Shown here piece after piece: positions 22,146 to 33,849 of a stretch of DNA of 64,000 nt. The stretch is from contig JAOBSW010000159.1 of NCBI GenBank assembly GCA_026214975.1, positions 1-64,000 of the forward strand, written 5' to 3'. Each line of letters begins with the position of its first letter. Positions within the stretch are counted from its first letter, which is position 1. The notes beneath the pieces were generated by a model. The model had not been told where the DNA came from. It did no database searches and saw nothing but the letters and a program-made list of their open reading frames with translations. Source of the stretch: Gentiana macrophylla. Taxonomy: Eukaryota > Streptophyta > Magnoliopsida > Gentianales > Gentianaceae. The position numbers and the translations under genes are program-made.

Positions 22146-25100
22146 TCAGTAAACTTTTATGATGCCAAGTTCAGTTCTTAACTTAGCAAATCTTTCACTA
22201 TCCAATGGTTTTGTAAATATATCAGCAAGTTGATGTTCAGTAGGGATGTAAAGAACCACCATATCTTTCTTCTCAACATGATCTCTTATATAATGTTGTC
22301 TCACATCAATGTGCTTGGTTCTTGAGTGCAAAACAGGATTATTGCAGTTGCACTTGTGTTGTCACACATTATAGGAATTTCTTTTTCTTCAATTCCATAA
22401 TCCCTTAACTGTTGTCTTAACCATAGTATTTGTGCACAGCAACTTCCAGTAGCAATTTATTCATTTTCGGCAATGGAAGTTGATATTGAATTATGTTTCG
22501 TACTGAACCAGGAAACCAGTCTATTTCCCATCAACTGACATGTTCCTGTGGTGCTTTTTCTATCAATCTTGCATCCAGCATAATCAGAATCTGAGTAGGA
22601 TATAAATTTGAAGCTTTCATCTTTTGAATACCATATCCCTACTCCCAAAGTAATTTTTAAATACTTAAGAATCCTTTTATTGCATGACTAAGTGACTTTC
22701 CTTTGGTTTTGATTGAAATCTTACACAAACACCTACAACAAAGGATATATCGTGGTTCTTTGGCGTGAGGTACAATGATTTGCCTATCATCCTTACGTAT
22801 AATGTCGATCAACATCTTTGCCTTCTTTATCTTCATCTAGTCTGATGCTTGTACTCATAGGAGTTGATACCTTTGTGCTATTTTCCATGCCAAACTTCTT
22901 CAGCAACTCCTTGGTATATTTAGTTTGATGAATGAAGATTCCATCTTTCCTTTGTTTGACTTGTAATCCCAAGAAGTAGTTCATCTCTCCCATCATACTC
23001 ATTTGGAACTTGCTTTTCATGAGATTAGCAAACTTTTCACGCAGTAATTCATTTTCAGAACCAAATATTATGTCATCAACATAAATCTGTACCAAAAGAG
23101 TCTTGTCAAGGGTACCTTTGGTAAAACCATTGTCCCCCAAGAATTGTGATAGGGTTTCATACCATGCTCTTGGTGCTTGTTTAAAGCCATAAAGTGCCTT
23201 GTTAAGTCTGTACACTTTATCTTCTTGATTTTTAACTTCAAAACCAGGAGGTTGCTGTACATAAACTTCCTCCTCTAGAATGCCATTCAAAAATGAAATT
23301 TTGCCATCCATCTAGTACACTTTGAAGTTTTTATAAGCAGCATATGCCATGAATAATCTTATATCTTCCAATCTTGCAACTGGGGCATATGTCACATCAC
23401 AATATATTCATTTAGATTGAGAATAGCCTTTTGCTATTAGTCTGGCCTTATTCCTTACATTGGTACCAGATTCATCCAATTTGTTTCTTTATACCCATTT
23501 TGTTCCAATTATATTTGCATGAGTAGGCCTTTCCACTAGTGTCCAAACCTGGTTTCTTTCAAATTCATTCAATTCTTCTTGCATAGCAATTACCCACTTT
23601 GGATCAGATATTTCTTCTTCAACAACTTTAGGCTCCATTTGTGATAGAAAACATGTAAACATTGCTTCCAATTGTCTTCTTGTCCTTACACCTTGCTATA
23701 TATTACCAATATTTTGTTCAGTAGGGTGATCCCTTAACCATTGTGGATTTTGGTTAGTTTGGTTCTCAAGATCCTCATCTTCAGTTGGGTCTGCTGTTGC
23801 TTTAGTAGGGGGTTCAACAGATCCTTCAACTGCTTCAGTTGTTGCATCTGTAGTGTTACCAACAGGTTCTTCAGCAGGGGCTTAGTCAGAAACTTTTAAG
23901 TCATTTATCCTTTCCAAAACATCAACACATTCTGGATCAGTGACTTGGAGATTTTCAGCAGGTTCTGAAATTCATCTTCCATTCCAGCAAACTTAGGTTC
24001 ATCAAATACAACAAGTATTGATTCTTCATGTTTCAATGTCCTTTTATTCAGTACCCTGAATGCCTTACTGACTGAAGAATATCCCAAGAAGATTCCTTCA
24101 TCTGACTTTGGTTGGATAGTCTTCAATTGCTCCTTATGATTTAAAATGAAACACTTGCTTCCAAATGGATGGAAATATGATATATTTAGTTTTCTTCCAT
24201 TCCATATCTCATAAGGTGTCTTTAGCAGCTTCTTGATAACTGGGTCCTATTTTGTGTATAGCATAATGTATTGATTGCTTCAGCCCAATATCTTTCAGTT
24301 AATAATGCTTAACAAATCATAGTCCTTCCTGCTTCTTTCAAAGTCATGTTTCTTCTCTCAGCAACCCCATTTTGCTGAGGTGTACCAGCAGCTGCTAATT
24401 GATGCAACACACCATTTCGCTCACAATATTCTCTTATGACTTTATTGAGAAACTCAGTACCCTTGTCTGATATGATCTTCACTACTGTCAAACTTTTCTC
24501 ATTTTGCAATCTCTTGAAAAGTTCGAGGCATCATTTGAAGTGTTTCACTTTTCTTGTTCATGAATACTACCCAAGTGTATCTTGAATAATCATCCACAAC
24601 TACGTGAGTGTACTTCTTTCTGTTACACTTGTTGGTATTCTTGGTCCAAATAAATCCATGTGCATTAGCTCCAAGACTCTTTTTGTTGATTGTTTAGTCT
24701 TTGACTTGAAATTTGACTTTGTTTGTTTACCTTGCGACAAGGATCACATATAGCATCCTATTTGAATGTGATCTCAGGCAAACCAACCACCAACTTCTTT
24801 TTCACCAACTGATTGATATCATCAAAGTTAAGATGATTCAACTTCTTATGCCACAACCAATTCAGTTCTGACTTAGTATACACAATCAGGCATATCTCTG
24901 GAACAGCAGCAAACCAATCCACAACATACATGTTTTGTTGTCTTCTACCAGCCAACACAACTTGTTCACCTCTTTCACTAATGACAACACAGTAGCCTTT
25001 GTCAAAAGTGACCTTGTAACCCAAGTCACGAAGCTGTCGATTGCTCGATGGGTGTAGTCGATCCTTCCACAAATGGAACATTCCTGATAGTTAATCCATT

Positions 25101-25260
25101 CCTCACAAGTGTACCATATCCTTTTGTGTATCCTGGTGTGTTCTTGTTTCCAAAATTGACTCTTGGACCATCCTTTGCCACATAATTTGTCAGACAATGC
25201 TTATTCTTTTTCATATGTCTGGAACATCCACTATCAAAGTACCAGACACCCTACAAAACA
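22146..25260 (-). pseudogene. Sirevirus-like pol, copy A (protease, integrase, RT, RNase H)
   Basis: Copia-order polyprotein. Protease: YFDSG at about 25225-25240, so the catalytic Asp is intact. The GAG-pre-integrase box LNWLWHKKLNHLNF follows. Integrase: a CxxC pair (CDPC), the first Asp in VVVDDYSRYTW, then SDKGTEF and NGVAERR, giving all three DDE residues in broken frames. RT: WVIAMQEELNEFERNQVW, LNKALYGFKQAPRAWYE and the active site YVDD (23071-23084). RNase H: SYSDSDYAGCKIDRKSTTG and the terminal ADIFTKPL. Many frameshifts and nonsense codons; about 100 bp near 22700-22790 is scrambled relative to copy B. The stop is at 22146. Confidence 0.93.
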
Positions 25261-26019
25261 AAGTTAATGTGTTTAATGTACTCAAAACTGTTTGGGTCCA
25301 TAGTGGTCAGTGGTAAGCATGACCCTTGGTAAATTTCCATAAGGTCTTCTTTGAAAAGCATTGCACTTTTGTTCATATATGTATCCTACATTTCCATAAA
25401 ATCTAACATTTGGTTGTGTAGGATTCACATATGTTTTCTGGCCGTTTGGTATGTAATGCTGTTTAAAGTGTTTTCTGTTGTTAGAAACACTAACATAACC
25501 ATAGGTTTGCTGTCTATTAGGAACAACCCTGTAATATGGAGTCTGCTGAGGTCCCTGTTAAGGTCTTGAATAAGTCCTCAACTGAGTCCTCTGCTGAGGT
25601 TTTACCCTAGCATTATGGTTATATCTATTGTATCTAACAATAGGGCATGAATATTCCAATCTTCATCAGCAGGGAACAATCTACCTTTCCTCCTGAGATA
25701 AGTATCCCTAGAATGATTAAAATTTTTAGGTTTAGGATTCTTATCCTTGGAATTTTTCGGATTTTTGCCCTTTTATGGTCAAGCAGACTTAGCGGCCAGT
25801 GCGCTATCAGTAGAGTCTAGAAGGTCCATGAGTCCTACCTTTGGATTTACACTTTTGTTAAGTGCTCGATGTCCCTTTTTACTTACGATTTTTCCTCTTT
25901 GAAGTATTCTCGGTGAGGCTTCTTTGCAGACAACAACCTTTATGGGAGTTGGATCTTATGCAAGAACAAACTTAGGACCAATTCTGGTACTAGGTTAAAT
26001 GACCTTACTGGATCCACTT

Positions 26020-27534
26020 TTAGTAGATTGTTGAGTTCCAAATCCAAGGTTTTCTAGATTTGAATGAAGTGGATGAACTAGATTGTCTTGCAGATTCAAC
26101 AGCTACTGAACGTACAGTAGACTTATGTTGATTCTGTCCAAACTCAGTTTCCTTTCCCTTGAGACTTCCAAATTCAGCTTTTAACCTTTCAATTTCTGAT
26201 TGAAGAGCTTCTTTTTCAGCCTTCACAATCTCATAACCTGATTGTATTTTCCTCAATTGATTAAGGATGGCATCCAAAGTTTCCTCATTGTCTGAATTTT
26301 TACGATTTGAACCACAAGTAGATTCACAATCACTATCAGCAGGAGTATTTATAGATACTTCCTCAGTTTCTTCCATATTTTCCATTAAAGCAAAATCATC
26401 CATATCAGCAACAAGTGCAGTATCATCAGATTCATTTCCTTTTTCTGATTCAGCTTCATAGCCTGATTCATCTTCAGGAACCATTGCTTTCTTGCCGGAT
26501 CTCCTTTCTTTGACTTTTGCTCTTGATGAGAGTCGGACAATCAAGTCTGAAATGTCTAGGTTTCTTGCAGTAGAAGCATAGATAATCAGGTTCCTTTTTC
26601 TATTTTAGATCAGGACAGTCAGGTTTGAAGTGGCTTGGTTTCTTGCAATGAAAACACAAATAATCATTATCTTTCTTGGATTCCTCCTTCTTCTTTTCAC
26701 TTGATTTCTTGGTGAAGTTTCTTAGAGACCCCTTCCAGTTTTCATCATTCTGATTTTATTGCTCAGAAGGGCAATTTGCTCTTGCATCTCATCCAGTAGA
26801 TCATCTTGAGCACCTGATGATTCTTTTTTATGTGTAGCAACCAATGCAGTGGTGTTTGGTTCTTCTTTTTCAATATCAGGATAAAGTTTCTTACATAATT
26901 CATATGCTTTGAGATCTGAAAACAACTTGAAGGTGTCTTCTTCATGTAGACTCCTTGATTCTTCTATGGCAGTAACCTTCATCTCCCAAACCTCTTTTGC
27001 AGGTAGGTTTTCCAAGATTCTTGTATTGATATATTCTTTTCTATAGATTACATTTAGCAGGGTGAGTTCATCAATGATAGCATTGAATCATGACTCCATT
27101 TGCTCAATGGTTTTATTTGTTTTCATTTTGAAATCTTGAAACTTCTTTTTGGCCACACTAATTTTATTTTTCTTGATAGCATCAGTGCCTTCACAGATTA
27201 GTTGTAACTTTTGCCAAAGTTCCTTTTGCAGTCTTGCAATCCTTCACTTTCATGTACATATTTCTATCCAAGGTTCTGTAGATGATATCAATAGCAATAT
27301 TGTTGAGGTTTGCTCTTTTTCTATCTTCAGCACCCAACTCCTTCTTTGGCTTTTGAACAGTCTGAGTTTGAACATCCATAGTTATGGACATAGTGATTTC
27401 CAGTGGTCCATCAATAAGAACATACATCATCTCATCTGTGTTGCAGCTAGAAAAGCCTGCATACGATGTTTATACTCATAAAAACGATCTATAGAGCACT
27501 TCAACATTGTCCTAGAATACTGGTTGTTATCCAT
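26020..27534 (-). pseudogene. Sirevirus-like gag, copy A
   Basis: The start is ATG at 27534 (MDNNQYSRTMLK), about 100 bp after the primer site. A one-base deletion near 27428 shifts the frame. The copia gag core follows (KNKISVAKKKFQDFKMKTN, then RSLHEEDTFKLFSD). Two CCHC zinc knuckles are encoded at about 26640-26690 (CFHCKK) and 26560-26600 (CFYCKK), as copy B also has. The C-terminal part is acidic (EDESGYEAESEKGNESDD) followed by a predicted coiled coil (ILNQLRKIQSGYEIVKAEKE). Nonsense codons and shifts make it inactive. Confidence 0.88.
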
Positions 27535-27639
27535 GATGCAAAGCTTCAAAAATTAGAAACTTGAAAAAGGTTTCAAATTATTTTCACAAGCACAACAAGT
27601 AGGATTACATCAGAACAGAAGCACTACTCCGATACCAAT
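27534..27639 (-). other. Leader and PBS of copy A
   Basis: On the minus strand TTGGTATCGGAGTAGTGC starts right after the LTR end (about 27639 leftwards) and resembles the initiator-Met primer site with one change. The identical arrangement is at 39828-39846 in copy B. Confidence 0.75.
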
Positions 27640-29318
27640 TTTTGGTCCCTTGAAAAGGATTTGGTTAAGTTTAGAGGGGGGGTGAATAAATTTAACACTT
27701 AAAACTTTTGGAGTTAACAAACTCAGCAAGGTCGAGCTTTGTTGATCGCTGCTCGATAGTCTCTTGACGACTCGAAGATTCTATGGACTTTTGATATTAC
27801 TGGTTTTGTTGCAGTGGAATATATTTAGTCTAAGCCTTATTACTTGTTGTTTTAAAGTATTAGATACTCAGTAGTGTGAGTGTGTGATTCAGTTGCTAGT
27901 ATCAGTAGCTTGATGTGATTTGTACACTAAATACAGAAAGTAAATAGGCAGATTTTATAGTGGTCCATGTGGTGTAATTCTGTGTGTCCACTCTTCTCCT
28001 GTGATGTTGGAGGAAATTCACTAGAGATCTTCGAGGTTGTAGTTACAAAAATCCCTAAGCCATCTGTCCTTCACCAATAACTATGACATCACAAACTGAA
28101 TATTTGAAACAGGTAGGATTGCTGCTCCAAAGTATTCCACTAGTCCTTGAAGATTAGGATTGCCTCTTCACTATCTCCACCACAAACAACAGTTCTTGAC
28201 ACATAATTGCTTCTGTCTTCAGCAGGTTTCTTGTAAAAGAGAGTTTGAACCAAGTATGTGATTCAGCTTTTAGCAGCTTGATCTGGATGAAATGATCAGC
28301 AGCTTGGAGTCTTCAAGTCTGTGTTCTTGATGTAACTTGATATTAGGTTACCTTTGAAGAATATACTGGATCAGTAGCTTTAAGCTCAGTAATGTTAGCA
28401 AGGTGTTTTTCTTGATCTTTAAAAAGATAGCTTCGTATGGATTATTTTTCTTCTCAATTTTCATCGTCTATATCTAAATCAGGATTTTTCTATTTATATG
28501 TGAGAATCCAATGACATATGTTTGAATTTCAAACATAGCCATTTCAGACTTGTCTCCATTTTGACTTGCTTTCTATCTCTGTTCATAGTACTGAAGCAGT
28601 CAGTTTGCTTTCTGTCAATTTTCAGTCTGTCCACCCTTTGACCTATGTCTATTGGTTAATCCTCTGAATCTTTCCAATGTCCCTTTAATCTTGACCATTG
28701 ATTTTTTGACAAAATCAAGACTTGTAATCTGTCCCTATCCTTGTAATCTTCCAATGTAACCTTTGATTAAATTGAGATTTACATTGATGAGATACTGTGT
28801 ATATTAGTCTCTTTGAAATTCATGTCGATAAGGTATCTTAAGTTTGTTGTCTTTATAAAACACTTCAGCTGACTGTCTTTTATCTAACTTTTGATCGTGA
28901 AGTTAGAGTACACTATTTTGAACATAACAAATTTCCAATCACCACTTAACATATCGAACTCAGACCTTGTACACAAGGTATATGTAATCAGTTTAGGTCA
29001 TCACAGACTTCCCTTAATTCTGATTTCATATCCTTGACTTTAAATACTAAGTTTGATCCCTTAGCCTTCAATAATTGAGTTTGAACCCTCAGCCTTTAGT
29101 CTTCAGCAGGTTCCTAACTAGTCTACTGACCTAGTTACCCTACTGACCTAGACAGGTCTGCTGATACAGTAGCTGACCAAATTACATTGCTTGTTTGATC
29201 AAACCTATACAAAGATCAAACTCTAATATACCTATACATTTGTTCTAGACATCTTTTTGCCTTTGCTCTATAACAGCTAGTCTGGCACTCATCATTAAAA
29301 CATAAAATATGTCCAACA
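27640..29318 (-). repeat. Shared LTR (5' LTR of copy A, 3' LTR of copy B)
   Basis: On the minus strand the LTR starts TGTTGGACATATTTTATG at 29318 and ends GGGACCAA at 27640 (the terminal CA is mutated). To its left is copy A's primer site and gag; to its right is copy B's polypurine tract. A single LTR therefore serves both copies. A TATA box (ATATAAATAG on the minus strand) lies at about 28490-28500. Its 1,679 bp align with 39847-41520. Confidence 0.92.
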
Positions 29319-29335
29319 ATTTCCCCCTTTTTAGT
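29319..29335 (-). other. Polypurine tract of copy B
   Basis: On the minus strand CTAAAAAGGGGGAAAT immediately precedes the LTR start, the classic plus-strand primer of Sirevirus-type elements (lead-in CATCATCACTAAAAAG). Confidence 0.9.
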
Positions 29336-29835
29336 GATGATGCCAATACCCTCCTTACAGCAAAGCAAAAAGGTAAAAACAAAGACATAACAAATTCAGT
29401 CATTTCTCATTATAATCATATTTGTTCAACATTATTACAAACTAGGATCAGTAGAATAAAGTAAATAATGTAAGTGTGCTGATCTAGTTTTTGTCTTTGT
29501 CTCTTTCTCTTTTCTCATAGAACTCTTTGATTTCTTTGACTACATCCAGCATCCATTGGTTTTCAATTGTGGAAAGTCAACCAAATGATTCAATTATTTC
29601 CACCATTTCTAGGCTTCTGGTAGAGTTAATTTTATGTTATGAACACTGAAGCCTTGTCTCATGTGTAAAATGTTTTAATTCATCCAGTGACTCCCTTGGT
29701 TGATTGGACAGTTCCCGAGTCTACCTCTTCCACCTCTATAAGAAGCTCTCGGTGTTTTGACCCTTGTTTCCCAATGTTTGATCCCGAGAAAGAATTCGAG
29801 TCCCTCATGAAATCCCATGTGATGATAGGGTTTCT
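29336..29835 (-). other. Untranslated region between the extra ORF and the PPT
   Basis: No gene; about 500 bp of 3' untranslated element sequence with no recognisable structure. Confidence 0.6.
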
Positions 29836-32800
29836 TCATTCCATAGTATAGCTTCTTATATTTTTTAGGAGGTCATCATTCAACTGCATCCTGCCAGGTG
29901 CAGGTTTCCTGAACTCATTTGTAACATCCTCCCATCTCTTATTTGCAAAAATCCTTGCAGCTTCCTTTGCTTCAGCTGTAAGGCCCTCTTCCCCCTTATT
30001 GACATCTTCAACAAACCTGGATAGTAGACCATGAACACTCTCATGTGGGATCACTAAGGTAGCAAGTTGACCTTCCATAATCTCTGTCCTTGTGTCAACT
30101 GCAGTGATCCTTCTTTCCATAGTTTGTTCCTGCAGATTGATCTTCTCAGTAACCTTAGGATCCAATGCAGTAGGTTGAGGTGTTGCAGCAGGTTGAACTA
30201 CAGCAGGCTTGGATGCCTCAGCAAGCTTGTCAAGCTTTTTGTGTAGTGAGGCAAACTGTTCATTCAAATATTTATCTCTGTGTGTATTGCCTTGTTTTAT
30301 GCCTCTTACATCTTTGGTTAGGTCAGCAATGGCATATTGAGTAGAAGTGATGTTGGAAGCAACTGTCTAAGTAGTTCTTCCTCTATTTTCCACCAGGTTG
30401 ACCAAGTCTTCAAACCTCTGTTCTTGCCTATCCAGTTGAGTTCTTAATTGTGTAATATCAGCTCTTACAGCTTTCAATTCTTCTAAAATATGTGTTGGTA
30501 CTGCACTAGCCCTACCTCCAGCCATATGTCGAGCAAAATCATCAGCAGGCTCTTCAACATTATAGTTTGCCCTTTGTTTGCTGATAGTGATGGCTCTTGT
30601 CCTGTCCCATCTAGCAGGTTTAGGACCTTCCTCAATAATATCTCCAAAAATCTCCTCCAGAATTGGATCTTCTGCAGGTTGAGGTTCCAAAACATTTGCC
30701 TCCTCAAAAATTGGTACATGTGCCTGTTGAGGTTCATCAGCAGATTGTTCTCCCTCAGGCTTTTGGAACTCCTCATCAGTGAAATCATAGTCCAACAATT
30801 GTTCATCCTCATCAACAACAGTCTGTTGACTATCCTTTTCTTCAGTAGTCTAAACTTCAGTAGCCTGCACTACAATAACAGGTTTTTCAGCAACCTGTTC
30901 TACAACAATCTCTTCAACATGTGCATGGGTTTCCTCCAAACCCATTGTAGGCTCCAACCTTTCTCCAGGTGCTGTCTGATCCTCAGCGGACCGAACCTCC
31001 TATTCCAACTTATATTCAGGGGCTATTTGTTCCTCAACAACCTCAACCACCTCTTCAACAAAGATTTGAGGAAATATAGCTACATTTTACTCTAATACTC
31101 CTCTAGCATCAACAATATTCTGTAATTTATTTCCAACTTGAGATAAAGTATACTGAGTGTCAAACCACTCCTGATACTGAGCTGAGGCCTCTGAACTTGC
31201 ATTAGTTTCTTCAAACATAACAATATCATAACCAGTAGATATTCTGGCCTCCTCCATTGATGTTGCTATATCAAGCTGTATTTCCAACTCCTCATTGTAT
31301 AAAATTCCCAGCTCTTCATTTAACGTGTCAGTCTGCTGATTATCAGTAGACTTGTCACCTTCAAGCAGTCGATTCGCTATTTCCTCGGTAGATCCTTGAG
31401 CGGTTGCTTCAACGAGATGTTTCACAGCCACTTTGACTTTGGACTCCTCGAGGGGAACATAGGATGATCATCATCCGAATCAGATGAGGATGAATCATCA
31501 CTATCTGGTGTAAACTTGGGATCCTTAAACAAAATGTTCTTCTTTTTCTTCTCATCATCTATGATTTCCATCAGCTTCATCTCCAACAGAGAAGTGTCAA
31601 TTAGTCAAGGCAAACTTTCTACTCATAACTGTTCAAATGCCCATTCTTCAAAACCACTCATTGGATCAGCAGCTGGTTTTTGTCTCTTATAAAATCCAAA
31701 CTTCCATTCAATGTACATTGAACCATTTTGAAGTCAGGTCCACCCTTTCTTTCTTTGACTTCTTTTCTTTTCTTTGCTTCCTTGGAGCAGGCTGCTGAAC
31801 TTGTTGTCCTCCAAAGGCTTCAACAAGGTGAGTCAATGTATCTATAGCAGATACAAATAGGTCAGTAGGTTCTTCAGGTTGTATATTTGTCCTTACTACC
31901 TCAAACTGTTCCACACTAGGTTCCTCCTGACTTATATGCATATCAGCAGGGTCTGTAGCAGTGTGTTCTCCCCCCTTAGTTGTAGCATCCACAGCAGGGT
32001 CTTGAACAGGTTCAACAAATTCCACATCAGGAACAGGTACAACAGTGTGATGTGGTTCTTCAATCTGTCGCTCAACAACAACATGAGCATCCTCAGTAGG
32101 CTCAAAAGCCTCTTCTTCTTCTTCTCTTTGGTCCTCCAGGACCCTTAATTTCTTGCCTTTACCATATATATACCTTCTTTTTCACAACCTGTTTCATTCT
32201 TTTTGTAGGTTGTTCCTCAATCTCAGCAGCTTTCCTTTTTCTTCTATCCTCTTTCTGTTGTTCTTTCAAAATCTCAGCAGCAGATTTCTTCCTTTTAACC
32301 TCAGTAGGCTCAGTAAGTTCAACTTCAACTAGACCCTCAGTGGACTCAGCAGTTTCTATTGGTTGCTGCCTTGTCTTCTTAGGCTTTAAAAGCTCAGTGA
32401 TCTTTCTTGTATCACTAGCCTTTCTTTTCTCAGCAGCCTTCTTAGATGCAGCAGGTTGTGTAACTTGCTTAACATGCTCACCACCAGCATCATCATCTCT
32501 ATCATTGTCACTCTATGTCCTGTCAACATCAAAATATTCATCATCATCCAAACCAGGGATAAGATCACTGATTTCTTGTTTGTATGTTGACTTGTTGAAT
32601 TTTACAGGTGCAACATCAGCAATCTTCAAATGAGTCAGTAGGGCCTGTATCATCAAGCCCAAAGGTAGTGTTTTGGACTTCCTTGTCCCATCTATGTCTT
32701 CTGTTATCACCTTCTTCTTGTATTGGACAAAGAATCCGGCCCAATCAAACTTCATACTCTTGCATATGATTATCAACAGGTCAATCTTGGGTCCAGACAA

Positions 32801-33280
32801 TGTGTCAATGCTTCCACTAAATCCAAGAATGTTTTTAGCAATAATCTTGCTTAGCAGATTATACTCCATTCTGATATTCTTCACATTGATAGTCAGTGAT
32901 GATTTTATGGATTTGTTGGCCTTTATTGCATCAACAAACTCAAATCTAGACAGGTTTATTGATTCAGGGTTGGTTGCAGCACCATTTCCAGGTCCAAATC
33001 CGAATACTTCCCTCTACAAGTTTGACGAGATTTCAATCTCCTGGGCATTAACAGTGGTAGTAAATTCCTCTCTATCATCTCTAATCACTATATTTCTCCA
33101 GAAATTTGTGACATTTGTATAAGAGATGCTTTCCTATATCAGATTCAGAACATCCTCTAATCCTTCATATCATCTGATTCTTCTACCAATATTGATAGCT
33201 AGCTCAGTCTTGTTATCATCAACAATGAACCCTCTAACACCTTGGCTCGTTCCAATATGAACATCACCTTTATCCGCCAT
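29836..33280 (-). pseudogene. Extra (env-like position) ORF of copy B, nearly complete
   Basis: Long ORF downstream of pol, about 1,150 codons. The start chosen is ATG at 33280 (MADKGDVHIGTSQGVRGF), which follows a leader; the stop is at 29836. The N-terminal third (33280-32510) is globular-looking. It is followed by a Lys/Glu-rich, proline-poor disordered section, and then by coiled-coil stretches: VRADITQLRTQLDRQEQRFE and LNEQFASLHKKLDKLAE. One frameshift lies between 32510 and 32030. Nonsense codons are seen at 30367 and 31087 and others; the frames on either side are otherwise the same. There is no clear signal peptide or membrane segment, so an envelope role is not supported; function unknown. 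Confidence 0.7.
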
Positions 33281-33849
33281 TAGAAATTTGAGAAAGATAA
33301 AGAGAAAGCTTTGTAAATCTGTGTTCACACTTTGTATTCTCAGAGAAAATCGATCTAAAAATGTAAGCATGACCTCTGTATATATGTCTGTATATATAAG
33401 GAAAGAAAGTGGGTACTAACTGTCAAGAAAGTACTGTACACGTTCTGTAGCATTTAACCACGATTAAAGTTTGAATAAATGTGATGTTGCCGCGTGTTCC
33501 ACTAATTGATCCTATAAAGAGTGGTAACCGTTGGATAATGTAACCGTAGTTATAAAGGATAAGAATAATATCCAATTACTGTTGACTTTCATTTAAGTTT
33601 GACTGTCTTGTAACGTATTCTCCAGCAGACTTGATCTTCAGTAGACTTGGATTAGCAGCCTGCTGAAAAAGATCACTCAACGGCCCTCTGGTGAGGGTTA
33701 CTCTCATTGATCTTCTTACTCACTTGTTTTGTCCAGCTGATAATACAAGATGAAGTTTAACAACAATGGTCGATCTGTCAAGTGAGCTCACCTAACAGGA
33801 CAAAGACCAATCCCCTTGGCAACTTCATTTGCTCAATTGTCCAAATATT
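33281..33849 (-). other. Non-coding spacer between pol and the extra ORF (copy B)
   Basis: Contains the leader of the extra ORF and sequence collinear with 21626-22145. No gene seen. Confidence 0.6.

Larger units (their letters stand above)
12761..29318 (-). mobile_element. Sirevirus-like Ty1/copia copy A (3'-truncated, with nested element)
   Basis: Minus-strand copia element. Its 5' LTR is 27640-29318, followed leftwards by primer site, gag, protease, integrase, RT, RNase H and an extra ORF that stops abruptly at 12761. The 3' end of the extra ORF, the polypurine tract and a 3' LTR are missing. Compared with copy B it has lost about 310 bp around 21608, which removed the start of the extra ORF. 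It is split by the 7.0-kb LTR element at 14046-21061. The copia domain order (IN before RT), an LTR of about 1.7 kb and an additional ORF after pol point to the Sirevirus (SIRE/Maximus) group. Confidence 0.88.

Noticed and set aside
30490..31095. 201-codon plus-strand frame
   Set aside because: Antisense to the extra ORF of copy B; its composition is the mirror of a Glu/Gln-rich coding strand.
32673..33122. 149-codon plus-strand frame
   Set aside because: Antisense to the N-terminal part of the extra ORF.
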